NCBI GenBank assembly: GCA_029972225.1
Contig: CP124756.1
Coordinates: forward strand, 186,001 to 250,000
Direction: 5' to 3'
Origin: Candidatus Thiothrix putei
Lineage (GTDB): Bacteria > Pseudomonadota > Gammaproteobacteria > Thiotrichales > Thiotrichaceae
DNA length: 64,000 nucleotides
Shown: positions 43,295 to 51,390 of the stretch, in pieces
Position numbering within the stretch: position 1 is the first letter of the stretch
How the letters are laid out: the number at the start of each line of letters is the position of its first letter
Position numbers and translations under genes: made by a program
Notes under the pieces: model-generated
The model's input: the letters and a program-made list of their open reading frames with translations, nothing else
The model's database searches: none
Told to the model about the DNA's origin: nothing

Positions 43295-45007
43295 ATGAAA
43301 ATCCCCTACGGTCTGAGCAATTTCAAAGATGTCATCACCCAAGGCTATTATTACGTCGATAAAACCGACTATATCGCCAAGCTGGAAGAAAATGGTAAAT
43401 ACCACATCCTGCTGCGTCCGCGCCGTTTCGGCAAGAGCCTGTTTCTATCCGCATTGGAACATTATTACGACATCGGCTATCAGACTGATTTTGATGCAAT
43501 TTTTTCAACGCTTTATATTGGCAAGCACCCCACAACGCTCAAAAGCAGTTACCAAGTACTGTTCATGGAATTCAGCGGAATTGCCACTGAACAGGGGTTT
43601 GAGCGCTTATACCAAGACTTTGACCGAAAAATATCCATCTCACTGCAAGCCTTTTTACGGCGCTACGGTTATCCGCCGGATATGCTTGCGCTGGTCGATA
43701 GCGAACCCTCTCCCCACGCGAAAATGGAGCAATTCTTCAAACTTGTCGCAGAGCAGAAAATTCTGTTGCTGATCGACGAATACGACCACTTTGCCAATAG
43801 CATTCTGGCGCAAGACCTGAAATTGTTCCAAAGCATTGTCGGCAAGGGCGGCTTCTTGCGCAGTTTTTACGAAACTCTCAAAACTGCCACACAACGCGGC
43901 ACGATTGACCGTTTGTTTATTACGGGGGTTACGCCGATTACGCTCGATAACATGACTAGCGGGTTTAATATTGGCGAAAATATTTCCCTGCATAAAGACT
44001 TCAACGCCTTGATGGGGTTCACCAAAGCGGAAGTGGAACAGTTGCTGCAACCCTTAGTGAAGGCGTGCCAGCTTGATGCTAGCATACTGATGGCGGATGT
44101 GACCCGTTGGTACAATGGCTACCGCTTCCATACCAAAGCACAGGAGAGCCTTTATAATTCGGATATGGTGCTGTACTTTGTGAAAAACTTTGATGCAGAG
44201 GATTGCGCCTACCCTGCACGGATGCTGGATGACAATATCGCCTCAGACTACGGCAAGCTGTTGGGCATGTTCAGTATCGGCGACCGTGACGAAAACTACG
44301 CCGTGCTGGACGAGTTGATCAATACAGGGCAGGTGATTGCTGAGCAACGCCGTAAATTCGACTTCGACAAGGGCTTTGATCGCGACGATTTTATCAGTTT
44401 GCTGGCGTACATGGGTTTTGCCTCCCTGCAAGGTCAAACCCTTTCCGGCGAAATCTTTGGAATCCCCAACCATGTGATGCAGGAATTGTATTTCCAGTAC
44501 TTCAAAGTCGAATTGGAACGCCGCAACCAGATCAGCATTCCCAATCGTGCGTTGCGGATGGCGCTGGAAACCTTGGCGTTGCATGACAATATCCAGCCAC
44601 TGGCGGATGAGATGCAACGGGTACTGCAATTGCTCTCCAATCGCGATTTTACCAATATGGATGAAAAGCACGTCAAGACCCTGCTGTTAACCTTGCTATA
44701 CCAAGTGTCGTTCTATTTCATTCAGAGCGAGCGCGAAATGAACCACCGTTATCCCGATGTTTTGCTGTTGGAGCGCAGCCCGTTTGCCGTCAACCACCAG
44801 CACCTGATTGAGTTAAAATACGCCAAGAAAAGCGATAAGGAAAAGGGGTGGGAAGCCAAACGGCAGGAAGGCATTGCGCAGGTGCAAGGCTATTTGCAGT
44901 TGCCAGAGATTGCCGCACTCCCCAAACTCAGTGCATGGGTATTACTCACGGATGGGGAACGGCTAGATGTGGTGAAAGTGCAAACAAATCCATACCTATC
45001 GACATAA
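43295..45007 (+). CDS. AAA-ATPase-like/PD-(D/E)XK nuclease-like protein (DUF1703 family)
   Basis: A 570-residue protein of the widespread AAA_PD family. The N-terminal AAA-like part (IPYGLSNFKDVITQGYYYVD, LLRPRRFGKSLFLSALEHYY as P-loop, LLIDEYDHF as Walker B) precedes a C-terminal PD-(D/E)XK-like domain (YPDVLLL then HLIELKYAKK). The function is not known; these genes amplify in sulfur bacteria and look mobile. It is convergent with cobC. Confidence 0.82.
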   Translation: MKIPYGLSNFKDVITQGYYYVDKTDYIAKLEENGKYHILLRPRRFGKSLFLSALEHYYDIGYQTDFDAIFSTLYIGKHPTTLKSSYQVLFMEFSGIATEQGFERLYQDFDRKISISLQAFLRRYGYPPDMLALVDSEPSPHAKMEQFFKLVAEQKILLLIDEYDHFANSILAQDLKLFQSIVGKGGFLRSFYETLKTATQRGTIDRLFITGVTPITLDNMTSGFNIGENISLHKDFNALMGFTKAEVEQLLQPLVKACQLDASILMADVTRWYNGYRFHTKAQESLYNSDMVLYFVKNFDAEDCAYPARMLDDNIASDYGKLLGMFSIGDRDENYAVLDELINTGQVIAEQRRKFDFDKGFDRDDFISLLAYMGFASLQGQTLSGEIFGIPNHVMQELYFQYFKVELERRNQISIPNRALRMALETLALHDNIQPLADEMQRVLQLLSNRDFTNMDEKHVKTLLLTLLYQVSFYFIQSEREMNHRYPDVLLLERSPFAVNHQHLIELKYAKKSDKEKGWEAKRQEGIAQVQGYLQLPEIAALPKLSAWVLLTDGERLDVVKVQTNPYLST

Positions 45008-45016
45008 CCTGCGGAT

Positions 45017-45679
45017 TCAGGCGTGCGGCAAGCCATGCCCCACCAATGAGGTTTCACCATCAGGATAAGTCCGCACCCGGGTAAGCTGTGCGTACCCCAC
45101 TTCAAAGCGCAAACTGCGCTGATACAAAATATCCAGCACCTTTGCCAGCACCACGCGAATCACGCCTGCATGAGTCAGCAGCAAGATATTTTGCCCCGCG
45201 TAGCTGCGTTGCAGTTCATCCCAGGCTTGTTGCACGCGGTCAATGAAGTCTTCCATCGCCTCGCCATTGGGGGCAATGAAACGGCGCGGTTGATACCACA
45301 ATTGTTGCATCAGTTCGGGGTATTGTTCCCAGATGTCGCTTTGGGATTTGCCGATCCAATCCCCGAAATCCATTTCCCCGAAACGTGGGTCAACCCCAAA
45401 TGGGCAGCCGAGGCGTTGCGCCAATAAGCGGGCGAAATCGTGGCAGCGGCGGTTGGGGGAGCTGATCACGATGTCCCATTGCCCCGCTTGGGTGGCAAGG
45501 GTTAATTGCTTCCAGCCGTGATTACCCAGTGGCTCGTTGCTGGGGGCGCAAAACAAGTTGGGGGTGACCACTTGCCCATGGCGTAACAAGTCCACCGTGG
45601 TGGGGGTGGTGATTGGCGCGGGTTGTTCTGGCGCTACGTCGGGCTGATCAGCCTGAGTTTCGTGGGTTTCGTCTGTCAT
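45017..45679 (-). CDS. cobC: Alpha-ribazole phosphatase CobC (histidine phosphatase family)
   Basis: A 220-residue histidine phosphatase with the RHG motif (VDLLRHGQVV), SSPNRRCHDFARLL, the acidic MDFGDWIGKS and the second His in LLTHAGVIR. Position right after cobT in the cob operon identifies it as the enzyme that removes the 5'-phosphate of alpha-ribazole-P or adenosylcobalamin-P. The N-terminal 30 residues are an unconserved Pro/Thr-rich stretch. Confidence 0.82.
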   Translation of the reverse strand: MTDETHETQADQPDVAPEQPAPITTPTTVDLLRHGQVVTPNLFCAPSNEPLGNHGWKQLTLATQAGQWDIVISSPNRRCHDFARLLAQRLGCPFGVDPRFGEMDFGDWIGKSQSDIWEQYPELMQQLWYQPRRFIAPNGEAMEDFIDRVQQAWDELQRSYAGQNILLLTHAGVIRVVLAKVLDILYQRSLRFEVGYAQLTRVRTYPDGETSLVGHGLPHA

Positions 45680-45685
45680 CGTGTC

Positions 45686-46729
45686 TCACAGTTTTCCGGC
45701 TACGGCGGCTTCCGCAAACGTCGCCATGTGATTGTGTAAGGCGCAGGCCATGCGCAATAAGGGGACGGCAACAGCAGCACCACTGCCTTCGCCTAAGCGT
45801 AAATTCAAATCCAGTAAGGGGCGTTGTTGCAATTCGGCAATCGCAAAGAAGTGCCCAGGTTCGGCAGAGGTATGGGAAAGCAGTAACCAGTCAGCGACGC
45901 TAGGTTGCACATTAATCGCAAGCAGCGCGGCGGCAGTGCTGATGAAACCATCCACCAATACCGGCAAACCGAGTTGTGCCGCCCGGATGTATGCGCCGGT
46001 GATGGCGGCTATTTCAAACCCACCGAGGCGGCGTAAGACTTCCAGCGGGTTGTCGAAATGGCTGCGATGTTGGTTGAGAATACGGCGGATTACATTCACT
46101 TTATGTATCATACCATCGCGGTCTAAACCCGTACCGGGGCCGGTAGCATCGAGTATGGCGACATCCAGCAGGGCGCAATAGATAGCAGTGGCGGCAGTGG
46201 TGTTGGCAATGCCCATTTCGCCTGCAATGAATAGATCCGCATTGGCGGCTTTAGCACGATCAGCCGCATCGGCTCCGGCTTGCAGGGCAAGGCTTAATTG
46301 GGCTGTATTCATGGCCGCATCCAAGGCGCTGTTAGCGGTGCCATCACCAGCACGTTGGCTGATGAGATTGGGGTGCGTGAGTGGGGTTTTCACGCCGACA
46401 TCAATGATTTCCAGCGTTGCGCCGAGTTCACGTGCCAAAACGTTGATAGCCGCACCACCGTTGAGGAAGTTATGTGCCATTTGTGCGGTGACAGCTTGGG
46501 GGAATGCGGATACGCCTTCATTGGCTACGCCATGATCAGCGGCAAACACGCTAATGTGGACGTTATCAACGCGGGGTTGCTCCCGCCCTTGCAAACCCGC
46601 CAGACGGATTGCAACCGCTTCCAATTCACCCAACGCACCGGCTGGTTTGGTCAGTTGTGTTTGGCGCAAGTGGGCGGCTGCGGTCATTGCTGCATTGGGC
46701 GCTTGAGCCGGGGTGTTTAGCCATTCCAT
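45686..46729 (-). CDS. cobT: Nicotinate-nucleotide:dimethylbenzimidazole phosphoribosyltransferase CobT
   Basis: A 347-residue enzyme that activates the lower ligand of B12 to alpha-ribazole phosphate. The family motifs VFAADHGVANEGVSAFPQAV, FIAGEMGIANTTAATAIYCA, GPGTGLD and the catalytic Glu in LRLGEGSGAA are intact. It overlaps cobU by 13 bases. Confidence 0.94.
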   Translation of the reverse strand: MEWLNTPAQAPNAAMTAAAHLRQTQLTKPAGALGELEAVAIRLAGLQGREQPRVDNVHISVFAADHGVANEGVSAFPQAVTAQMAHNFLNGGAAINVLARELGATLEIIDVGVKTPLTHPNLISQRAGDGTANSALDAAMNTAQLSLALQAGADAADRAKAANADLFIAGEMGIANTTAATAIYCALLDVAILDATGPGTGLDRDGMIHKVNVIRRILNQHRSHFDNPLEVLRRLGGFEIAAITGAYIRAAQLGLPVLVDGFISTAAALLAINVQPSVADWLLLSHTSAEPGHFFAIAELQQRPLLDLNLRLGEGSGAAVAVPLLRMACALHNHMATFAEAAVAGKL

Positions 46730-47247
46730 GAGATCACTCCTTTCAACGGTTGTGGTAACCCTGCCACCATGAAAATTACGGTATCCAATTGTGCGGCGAG
46801 TTGCTGGTGTAATTGGCCTGCATGGTCGACGTAACGGCGGGTTAATTCGCCTAATGGCACAATGCCTAAACCGACTTCGTTACTGACCAGCAAAATATCA
46901 GCGGGTAAGGCGGGCAAACACCTTAGCAACGCGCTGGTTTCGGTGTGCAGGCGGTCGTTATCGTTTAAGCATAGCAGGTTGCTGAGCCAGAGGGTCAGAC
47001 AATCCACCAGTAGTAAGCGTCCGGGTACTGCATGGTTTTGTAGGGTGGTCGCCAGCGCTAAAGGTTCTTCCAGGGTTTGCCAATGGGCAGGGCGGGAGGC
47101 ACGGTGGTGGGCAATGCGGCTGTGCATTTCAGCATCATGGGCTTGAGCGGTGGCGATATACACCACGTCGCGCCCGGATTGTTGCGCAAGGGTTTCCGCA
47201 TAACGGCTTTTGCCAGAACGTGCACCACCGAGGATCAAGGCTTGCAT
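46717..47247 (-). CDS. cobU: Adenosylcobinamide kinase/guanylyltransferase CobU
   Basis: A 176-residue bifunctional enzyme. The P-loop is LILGGARSGKSRYAE; VYIATAQAHDAEMHSRIAHH holds the guanylylated His; LLVDCLTLWLSNLL and LLVSNEVGLGIVP are family motifs. It is first in the cobU-cobT-cobC unit. No B12 riboswitch is seen in the short gap upstream. Confidence 0.94.
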   Translation of the reverse strand: MQALILGGARSGKSRYAETLAQQSGRDVVYIATAQAHDAEMHSRIAHHRASRPAHWQTLEEPLALATTLQNHAVPGRLLLVDCLTLWLSNLLCLNDNDRLHTETSALLRCLPALPADILLVSNEVGLGIVPLGELTRRYVDHAGQLHQQLAAQLDTVIFMVAGLPQPLKGVISWNG

Positions 47248-47252
47248 GGGCG

Positions 47253-47276
47253 TTTCCTGTGAATAACAACAGGAAA
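47253..47276. terminator. Hairpin between pyrR and cobU
   Basis: TTTCCTGT (47253-47260) pairs with ACAGGAAA (47269-47276). It lies between the pyrR stop and the cobU start and may be a weak terminator; there is no clear T-run. Confidence 0.35.
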
Positions 47277-47283
47277 GCGTGTA

Positions 47284-47790
47284 TCAGCTTGCCACTAATT
47301 GCAAGGTTAACGGCTCAGGGCCGGTCACTTGGTAGCGGAAATGGCTGCCGGGTTCTTCCCGTAAGGCAACGATTTGTGGCTCGATGGGGAGTTCACGCCC
47401 CTCACGGGCAATTAGCACAATGGCCGTAATGCTGGCAGGGCGACCGAAGTCGAACAACTCATTCATCGCACCACGCAGGGTACGCCCGGTGTAGATGACG
47501 TCATCGACCAGCAGCACATGGCGGTTTTCAATTTCAAACGGCAGGTGGGAGGGCTTTTGTTGGCGGTGTAACCCTACTTGATGGAAGTCATCACGGTAGA
47601 AGGTGGCGCTGACTGTGCCGAGTTCTTCCGCTATGTGTAAGCGTTGGCGCAGTGCTTGGGCTACCCACACGCCTGCGGTGTGTAAACCAACAATAACGGG
47701 GTTGGTAATGCTTTTTGCTTGCATCCACGCACGGATTTGCTGTTCGAGCTGGTCAAGTAAGGCGTTGATATTATAGCTTTTGCTGTCCAT
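47284..47790 (-). CDS. pyrR: PyrR, uracil phosphoribosyltransferase/pyr regulator
   Basis: A 168-residue phosphoribosyltransferase with the PRPP loop LLVDDVIYTGRTLRGAMNEL and VIVGLHTAGVWVAQALRQRL. PyrR makes UMP from uracil and can regulate pyr mRNAs. It overlaps ruvX by 20 bases. The usual following genes pyrB and pyrC are absent; the cob genes follow instead. Confidence 0.92.
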   Translation of the reverse strand: MDSKSYNINALLDQLEQQIRAWMQAKSITNPVIVGLHTAGVWVAQALRQRLHIAEELGTVSATFYRDDFHQVGLHRQQKPSHLPFEIENRHVLLVDDVIYTGRTLRGAMNELFDFGRPASITAIVLIAREGRELPIEPQIVALREEPGSHFRYQVTGPEPLTLQLVAS

Positions 47791-48217
47791 GGGTGTATTC
47801 CTGCATCCAGCTTTCCAGAATAATGGTTGCTGCTATTTGGTCAATTTCTTCTTTGCGCACTTTGCGCTTACGCCCTACTTGCCGGGCCTGCTTGAGACGT
47901 TGTTCGGCTTCGAGGGATGATAGTTGCTCACTGACGACATCAACAGGAAGGTGGTAACGTCCTTCCAGTTGGCGGATAAAGCGTAAAATCGGTTCCTGCA
48001 TAGCACTGTCGGAGCCATCCAGTTTGCGTGGCATTCCCACCACTAAGCGTTTCGGTTGCCATTCTTGCAGGCAACGGGTAATCGCGTTCCAGTCGGGTGT
48101 GCCATCGTGCGCCTGAATGGTGGACTGGGGTGTCGCAATACCGGTGAGGGTATTGGTTATCGCCACGCCAATTCGTGCTTTACCATAATCAAAGCCTAGC
48201 ACGGTTATGTGACTCAT
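47771..48217 (-). CDS. ruvX: RuvX/YqgF Holliday-junction resolvase-like protein
   Basis: A 148-residue RNase H-fold protein (VLGFDYGKARIGVAITN, VVGMPRKLDGSDS, VSEQLSSLEAE, IDQIAATIIL), with all acidic residues. Needed for rRNA 5'-end maturation in E. coli. It overlaps yqgE by four bases. Confidence 0.93.
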   Translation of the reverse strand: MSHITVLGFDYGKARIGVAITNTLTGIATPQSTIQAHDGTPDWNAITRCLQEWQPKRLVVGMPRKLDGSDSAMQEPILRFIRQLEGRYHLPVDVVSEQLSSLEAEQRLKQARQVGRKRKVRKEEIDQIAATIILESWMQEYTHGQQKL

Positions 48218-48795
48218 GCGTGACCAGCCGCAACGCCTAACAAATTAACATCAATACCGAGTGTGCGAGCTGCCCCATGCCAGCGTTCCTGATAAGGCAT
48301 TTCAAACAGAATATTGGCGTGGGAGGGGCAAGTCAGCCAGACATTTTCTTTCATTTCGTGTTCGAGTTGCCCCGAACTCCAACCCGCACAGCCTAATAAC
48401 AGCAAAAAGTGTGCAGGCCCCCGGTCATGGGCGATGTCTTGCAGAATGTCACGCGACGAGGTAAGCGCTAAATCCTCAGCAATACGCAAGGTGCTATCCC
48501 AACTGCGGCTGCCATCATGCAGTACAAAGCCTTGTTCGGCTTGTACCGGGCCACCGCTGAGGGCATATTGCCCCGCAATGTGGGGGTCATCAATGATAAT
48601 GTCGAGTTGCTCAAACAGTTCACCCACCGTCATTTCCAGTGGGCGGTTGATCATCACCCCAAAGGCACCGAATTCATCGTGTTGACAGATCAGGCTGACC
48701 GTATGCTCAAAGTTGGGGTCACCCATGTTTGGCATGGCTATCAGCAGATGATTGCGTAAATTGAGGATGTCTTGGGTCACAGTTGTTCCGGTCAC
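48214..48795 (-). CDS. YqgE/AlgH family protein
   Basis: A 193-residue UPF0301 protein: LRNHLLIAMPNMGDPNFEHT, GAFGVMINRPLEMTVGELFE, ALSGGPVQAEQGFVLHDG and LLLGCAGWSSGQLEHE. The biochemical role is unknown. The order tonB-like, yqgE, ruvX, pyrR is conserved in pseudomonads. Confidence 0.92.
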   Translation of the reverse strand: MTGTTVTQDILNLRNHLLIAMPNMGDPNFEHTVSLICQHDEFGAFGVMINRPLEMTVGELFEQLDIIIDDPHIAGQYALSGGPVQAEQGFVLHDGSRSWDSTLRIAEDLALTSSRDILQDIAHDRGPAHFLLLLGCAGWSSGQLEHEMKENVWLTCPSHANILFEMPYQERWHGAARTLGIDVNLLGVAAGHA

Positions 48796-48802
48796 GCTCT
48801 GG

Positions 48803-49675
48803 CTATTGGGTGTTTAGGGTTCCGCTGTGGAAAATCCACGTGCGGGTGATGTTCAGTTGATCCCACTTACGGCGAATTTCATCGGGCAATGCGGGGTAAG
48901 GGCCTGCGAGTTTAATAATACGCAGCGCGGCTTTGTCCAGCACGTCATACCCTGATGATAGACTAATTTGTGCATCAACGACACGCCCGCCATGATCCAG
49001 TGTCGCATTGAGAATGAGTTTGCCACTGAGGTTGCGCATGATGGCTTCTTCAGGGAAATTGATATTGCCAATGCGTTCGATTTTCTTGACCCACGCGTCG
49101 ATGTATTCGGCTTCGACCGCACTTTTGGCACTCACTGCATCAATGAAGTGGATGCGTGGGCGACGGGCATAACGGGCTTCGTCCTCATCCATTTCAGCGA
49201 GTAATTGGGCAATTTCCTCGGTCGCATCGGTGCGTTCTTCGGCGACGGGTACGTCCTCTTCCTCAACCGGTTGTTCGGGTGTCTTGTCGACACGTTTGAA
49301 GGTTTCTCCTTTCGTGGTGAGGATTTGCGGCGTCAGTTTGAGCGGGGTATCCGGTGAACCGGCTTCCGACTGCACCGGCGATTCGCCGCTGGTTTCGATA
49401 GGCAGAAGCGCAGCCAATGGGCTTTGCGGGCGATTCTTTTCGTCGCTGCTGCCGCTGGCTTGCTGGTTGGCTTGTGCAATAAAGTCCACCACATCGGGTG
49501 CTTGTTCGGAATGCGTCTGAACAAGGGTAATATCCAACACGGGTGCTAAGCGGGTGTTTTTGCTGATTTCGGGTAGGAAGCCCACGCCAAAGATCAACAA
49601 CAGGTGCAACAGCGCTGCAACAGGGAAGGTTTTGGCTAACGGTTCGTCAGCTAGGTTCATTGGCAATACATGCAT
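48803..49675 (-). CDS. TonB-like energy transducer
   Basis: A 290-residue protein. One N-terminal transmembrane helix (FPVAALLHLLLIFGVGFLP) is followed by an acidic, Pro-containing linker and a C-terminal TonB domain (GKLILNATLDHGGRVVDAQI, YPALPDEIRRKWDQLNITRT). TonB proteins couple the proton-motive force to outer-membrane receptors. No exbB or exbD lies next to it. ATG 49660 is an alternative start. Confidence 0.85.
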   Translation of the reverse strand: MHVLPMNLADEPLAKTFPVAALLHLLLIFGVGFLPEISKNTRLAPVLDITLVQTHSEQAPDVVDFIAQANQQASGSSDEKNRPQSPLAALLPIETSGESPVQSEAGSPDTPLKLTPQILTTKGETFKRVDKTPEQPVEEEDVPVAEERTDATEEIAQLLAEMDEDEARYARRPRIHFIDAVSAKSAVEAEYIDAWVKKIERIGNINFPEEAIMRNLSGKLILNATLDHGGRVVDAQISLSSGYDVLDKAALRIIKLAGPYPALPDEIRRKWDQLNITRTWIFHSGTLNTQ

Positions 49676-49809
49676 TGTTATAGTACGCAGATAACGTGTC
49701 CCACGGACAGGATATTGTTTTTAATATTACCCTGCTTGCTTTTTTTCAAGGTATGCCCCTTTGATTGAAGGTATTCTAACACTTTTCAGAGCCGATTGAG
49801 TAGAGCCTT

Positions 49810-50406
49810 ATGTTGAAACAAATCATCGGGGTGGTCTTAGCTGTCTTATTAGGTGTCGGGGGAGCATGGTTTGTTGCCGGATTTCTCAGTCCAGATGAAA
49901 CGCTGAGTCAAGCACCGTTACCTTTGCCTAAAGGCGGGGATTTTACCCTGCAAGCGGTACAGGGTGCGGTTAGCCTGAGTGACTTTCAGGGCAAAGTCGT
50001 GGTGCTGTATTTCGGCTATACCGCGTGCCCGGATATTTGCCCCACCTCCATGGCGACCTTAAAAGCCGCACTGGCACAGTTGACGCCAGTGGAGTTGTCA
50101 CAGACACAGGGGCTGTTTGTTTCGGTAGACCCCGAACGCGATACCTTGGAACACATTCAGCGCTACGTTGGGTATTTCCACCCCAGTTTGATAGGGGTGA
50201 GTGGCTCTCAGGCAGAACTCTTGGAAATTACCCGCCGTTATAATGCGTTTTACCGCAAGGTGGAAGTGCCGGGTTCGGCAATGGCATACACCATCGACCA
50301 TTCCGCAATTTTATATGTCATTGATAAGGATGGGCAGGTGCGTGAGCAGGTGCAACACGCCGTGCCACCCGCAGAATTAGCGGCGGCTATACGCCGTCAT
50401 TTGTAA
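49810..50406 (+). CDS. SCO1/SenC/PrrC copper chaperone
   Basis: A 198-residue membrane-anchored thioredoxin-fold protein. Cu ligands are Cys73 and Cys77 (FGYTACPDICPTSMATL) and His in YTIDHSAILYVIDKDG. The N-terminal helix (IIGVVLAVLLGVGGAWFVAG) anchors it. It delivers copper to the CuA site of cytochrome oxidase. Its 3' end overlaps the end of cmoM by 20 bases on the opposite strand. Confidence 0.92.
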   Translation: MLKQIIGVVLAVLLGVGGAWFVAGFLSPDETLSQAPLPLPKGGDFTLQAVQGAVSLSDFQGKVVVLYFGYTACPDICPTSMATLKAALAQLTPVELSQTQGLFVSVDPERDTLEHIQRYVGYFHPSLIGVSGSQAELLEITRRYNAFYRKVEVPGSAMAYTIDHSAILYVIDKDGQVREQVQHAVPPAELAAAIRRHL

Positions 50407-51169
50407 GTTTGCGGCACAACATGTGCTGATAACGTGCCAGCGAGCGCCAAGGTTCTTGCTGTGAATATTGGCGTTCCAGTGGTAGCACTTCTTCCAATTT
50501 GGCGGCTTTGCGGACATCACGATACATATAGTCATAAAAGCAGCGTACTCCTGACCAAGTATCCAATTCCAAGCCTAATGGTGCAAGCCAGCTCAGGACT
50601 TCATCCGGCTTTAGGGGCGAGATTGGCGCTAAGCCACGTTTGCCATCGCTGGCAATCTCACCCCGGCGCACGGTATCAAGATCGCCCGCAATCAGCCGCC
50701 GCATGACCGTCGAATGGTGATTGAAAAACATGAGAGACAGCCAGCCTTCCGGTTTCAGGCACGATAACAACTGTGCTAACACTGCTCGCGGCTCTGCCAG
50801 CCATTCCAATACGGCATGAAAGGTGATTAAGTCGAAGGATTCACAGTCTTGTGCCGCTAATTCCTGCACACTGGCTTGCAATAAGTGAATCGCATCTTGC
50901 AAACCCGCAGCGGCAATCGCGGTGGCAGCGCGTTGTAACATCTCGGCGGAAGGTTCTGCCAATACCACTTGGTGGCCTTGCTGCGCTAACCAAATAGCCA
51001 TTTGCCCCAAGCCGCCCCCGGCATCCAAAATCTTCAAGGGGCGCGTATTCACGACGCAAGGTTGCAAATCGTCTTGCAGAATGGCTAAGCGAATGGCTCC
51101 ACGCGGGTCATCATAAATGCTGCGTTGGAAACGTTGAGCTAAACCGTCAAAGATTCGGTCTTGTTGCAT
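50387..51169 (-). CDS. cmoM: tRNA 5-carboxymethoxyuridine methyltransferase CmoM
   Basis: A 260-residue class I methyltransferase. The SAM motif is ILDAGGGLGQMAIWLAQQGH, with LAEPSAEML and FDLITFHAVLEWLAEPRAVL after it. The N-terminal IFDGLAQRFQRSIYDDPRGA and C-terminal RCFYDYMYRDVRKA are CmoM hallmarks. It methylates cmo5U34 of tRNA to mcmo5U. Confidence 0.88.
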   Translation of the reverse strand: MQQDRIFDGLAQRFQRSIYDDPRGAIRLAILQDDLQPCVVNTRPLKILDAGGGLGQMAIWLAQQGHQVVLAEPSAEMLQRAATAIAAAGLQDAIHLLQASVQELAAQDCESFDLITFHAVLEWLAEPRAVLAQLLSCLKPEGWLSLMFFNHHSTVMRRLIAGDLDTVRRGEIASDGKRGLAPISPLKPDEVLSWLAPLGLELDTWSGVRCFYDYMYRDVRKAAKLEEVLPLERQYSQQEPWRSLARYQHMLCRKLTNDGV

Positions 51170-51264
51170 ATCAAAACCTATGGTGATTACTAGGTTGTTT
51201 GTCAGGTTTTTTAATAAAATGCCTAAAAAAAACTTGACGTGTAAACCGGCATTAACTTTTTCTT

Positions 51265-51390
51265 TGTTATGCTCGTTCCAAGTTGAACAGAGTTTTCCGT
51301 CTCAGCTTTATGTGCTAGGGACCCCTCAACTGACCATAAGAACTAGCACATAACTTCAACCGGCCTCCATAACGGTAGGCCGGTTTTTTT
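51265..51390 (+). ncRNA. Candidate small RNA with long stem and terminator
   Basis: The 220-base gap between cmoM and the ABC-F gene holds an extended -10 promoter (TGTTATGCT at 51265-51273), a perfect 11-bp stem TTATGTGCTAG (51308-51318)/CTAGCACATAA (51343-51353) around a 24-base loop with GGGACCCCTC, and a terminator at 51358-51390. No reading frame fits. A transcript of about 110 bases is predicted. I could not match it to a known RNA family. Confidence 0.6.
51358..51390 (+). terminator. Rho-independent terminator of the small-RNA candidate
   Basis: AACCGGCCT (51358-51366) pairs with AGGCCGGTT (51377-51385), followed by a run of T up to 51390. It directs plus-strand termination; in the other direction no U-run follows. 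Confidence 0.85.
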
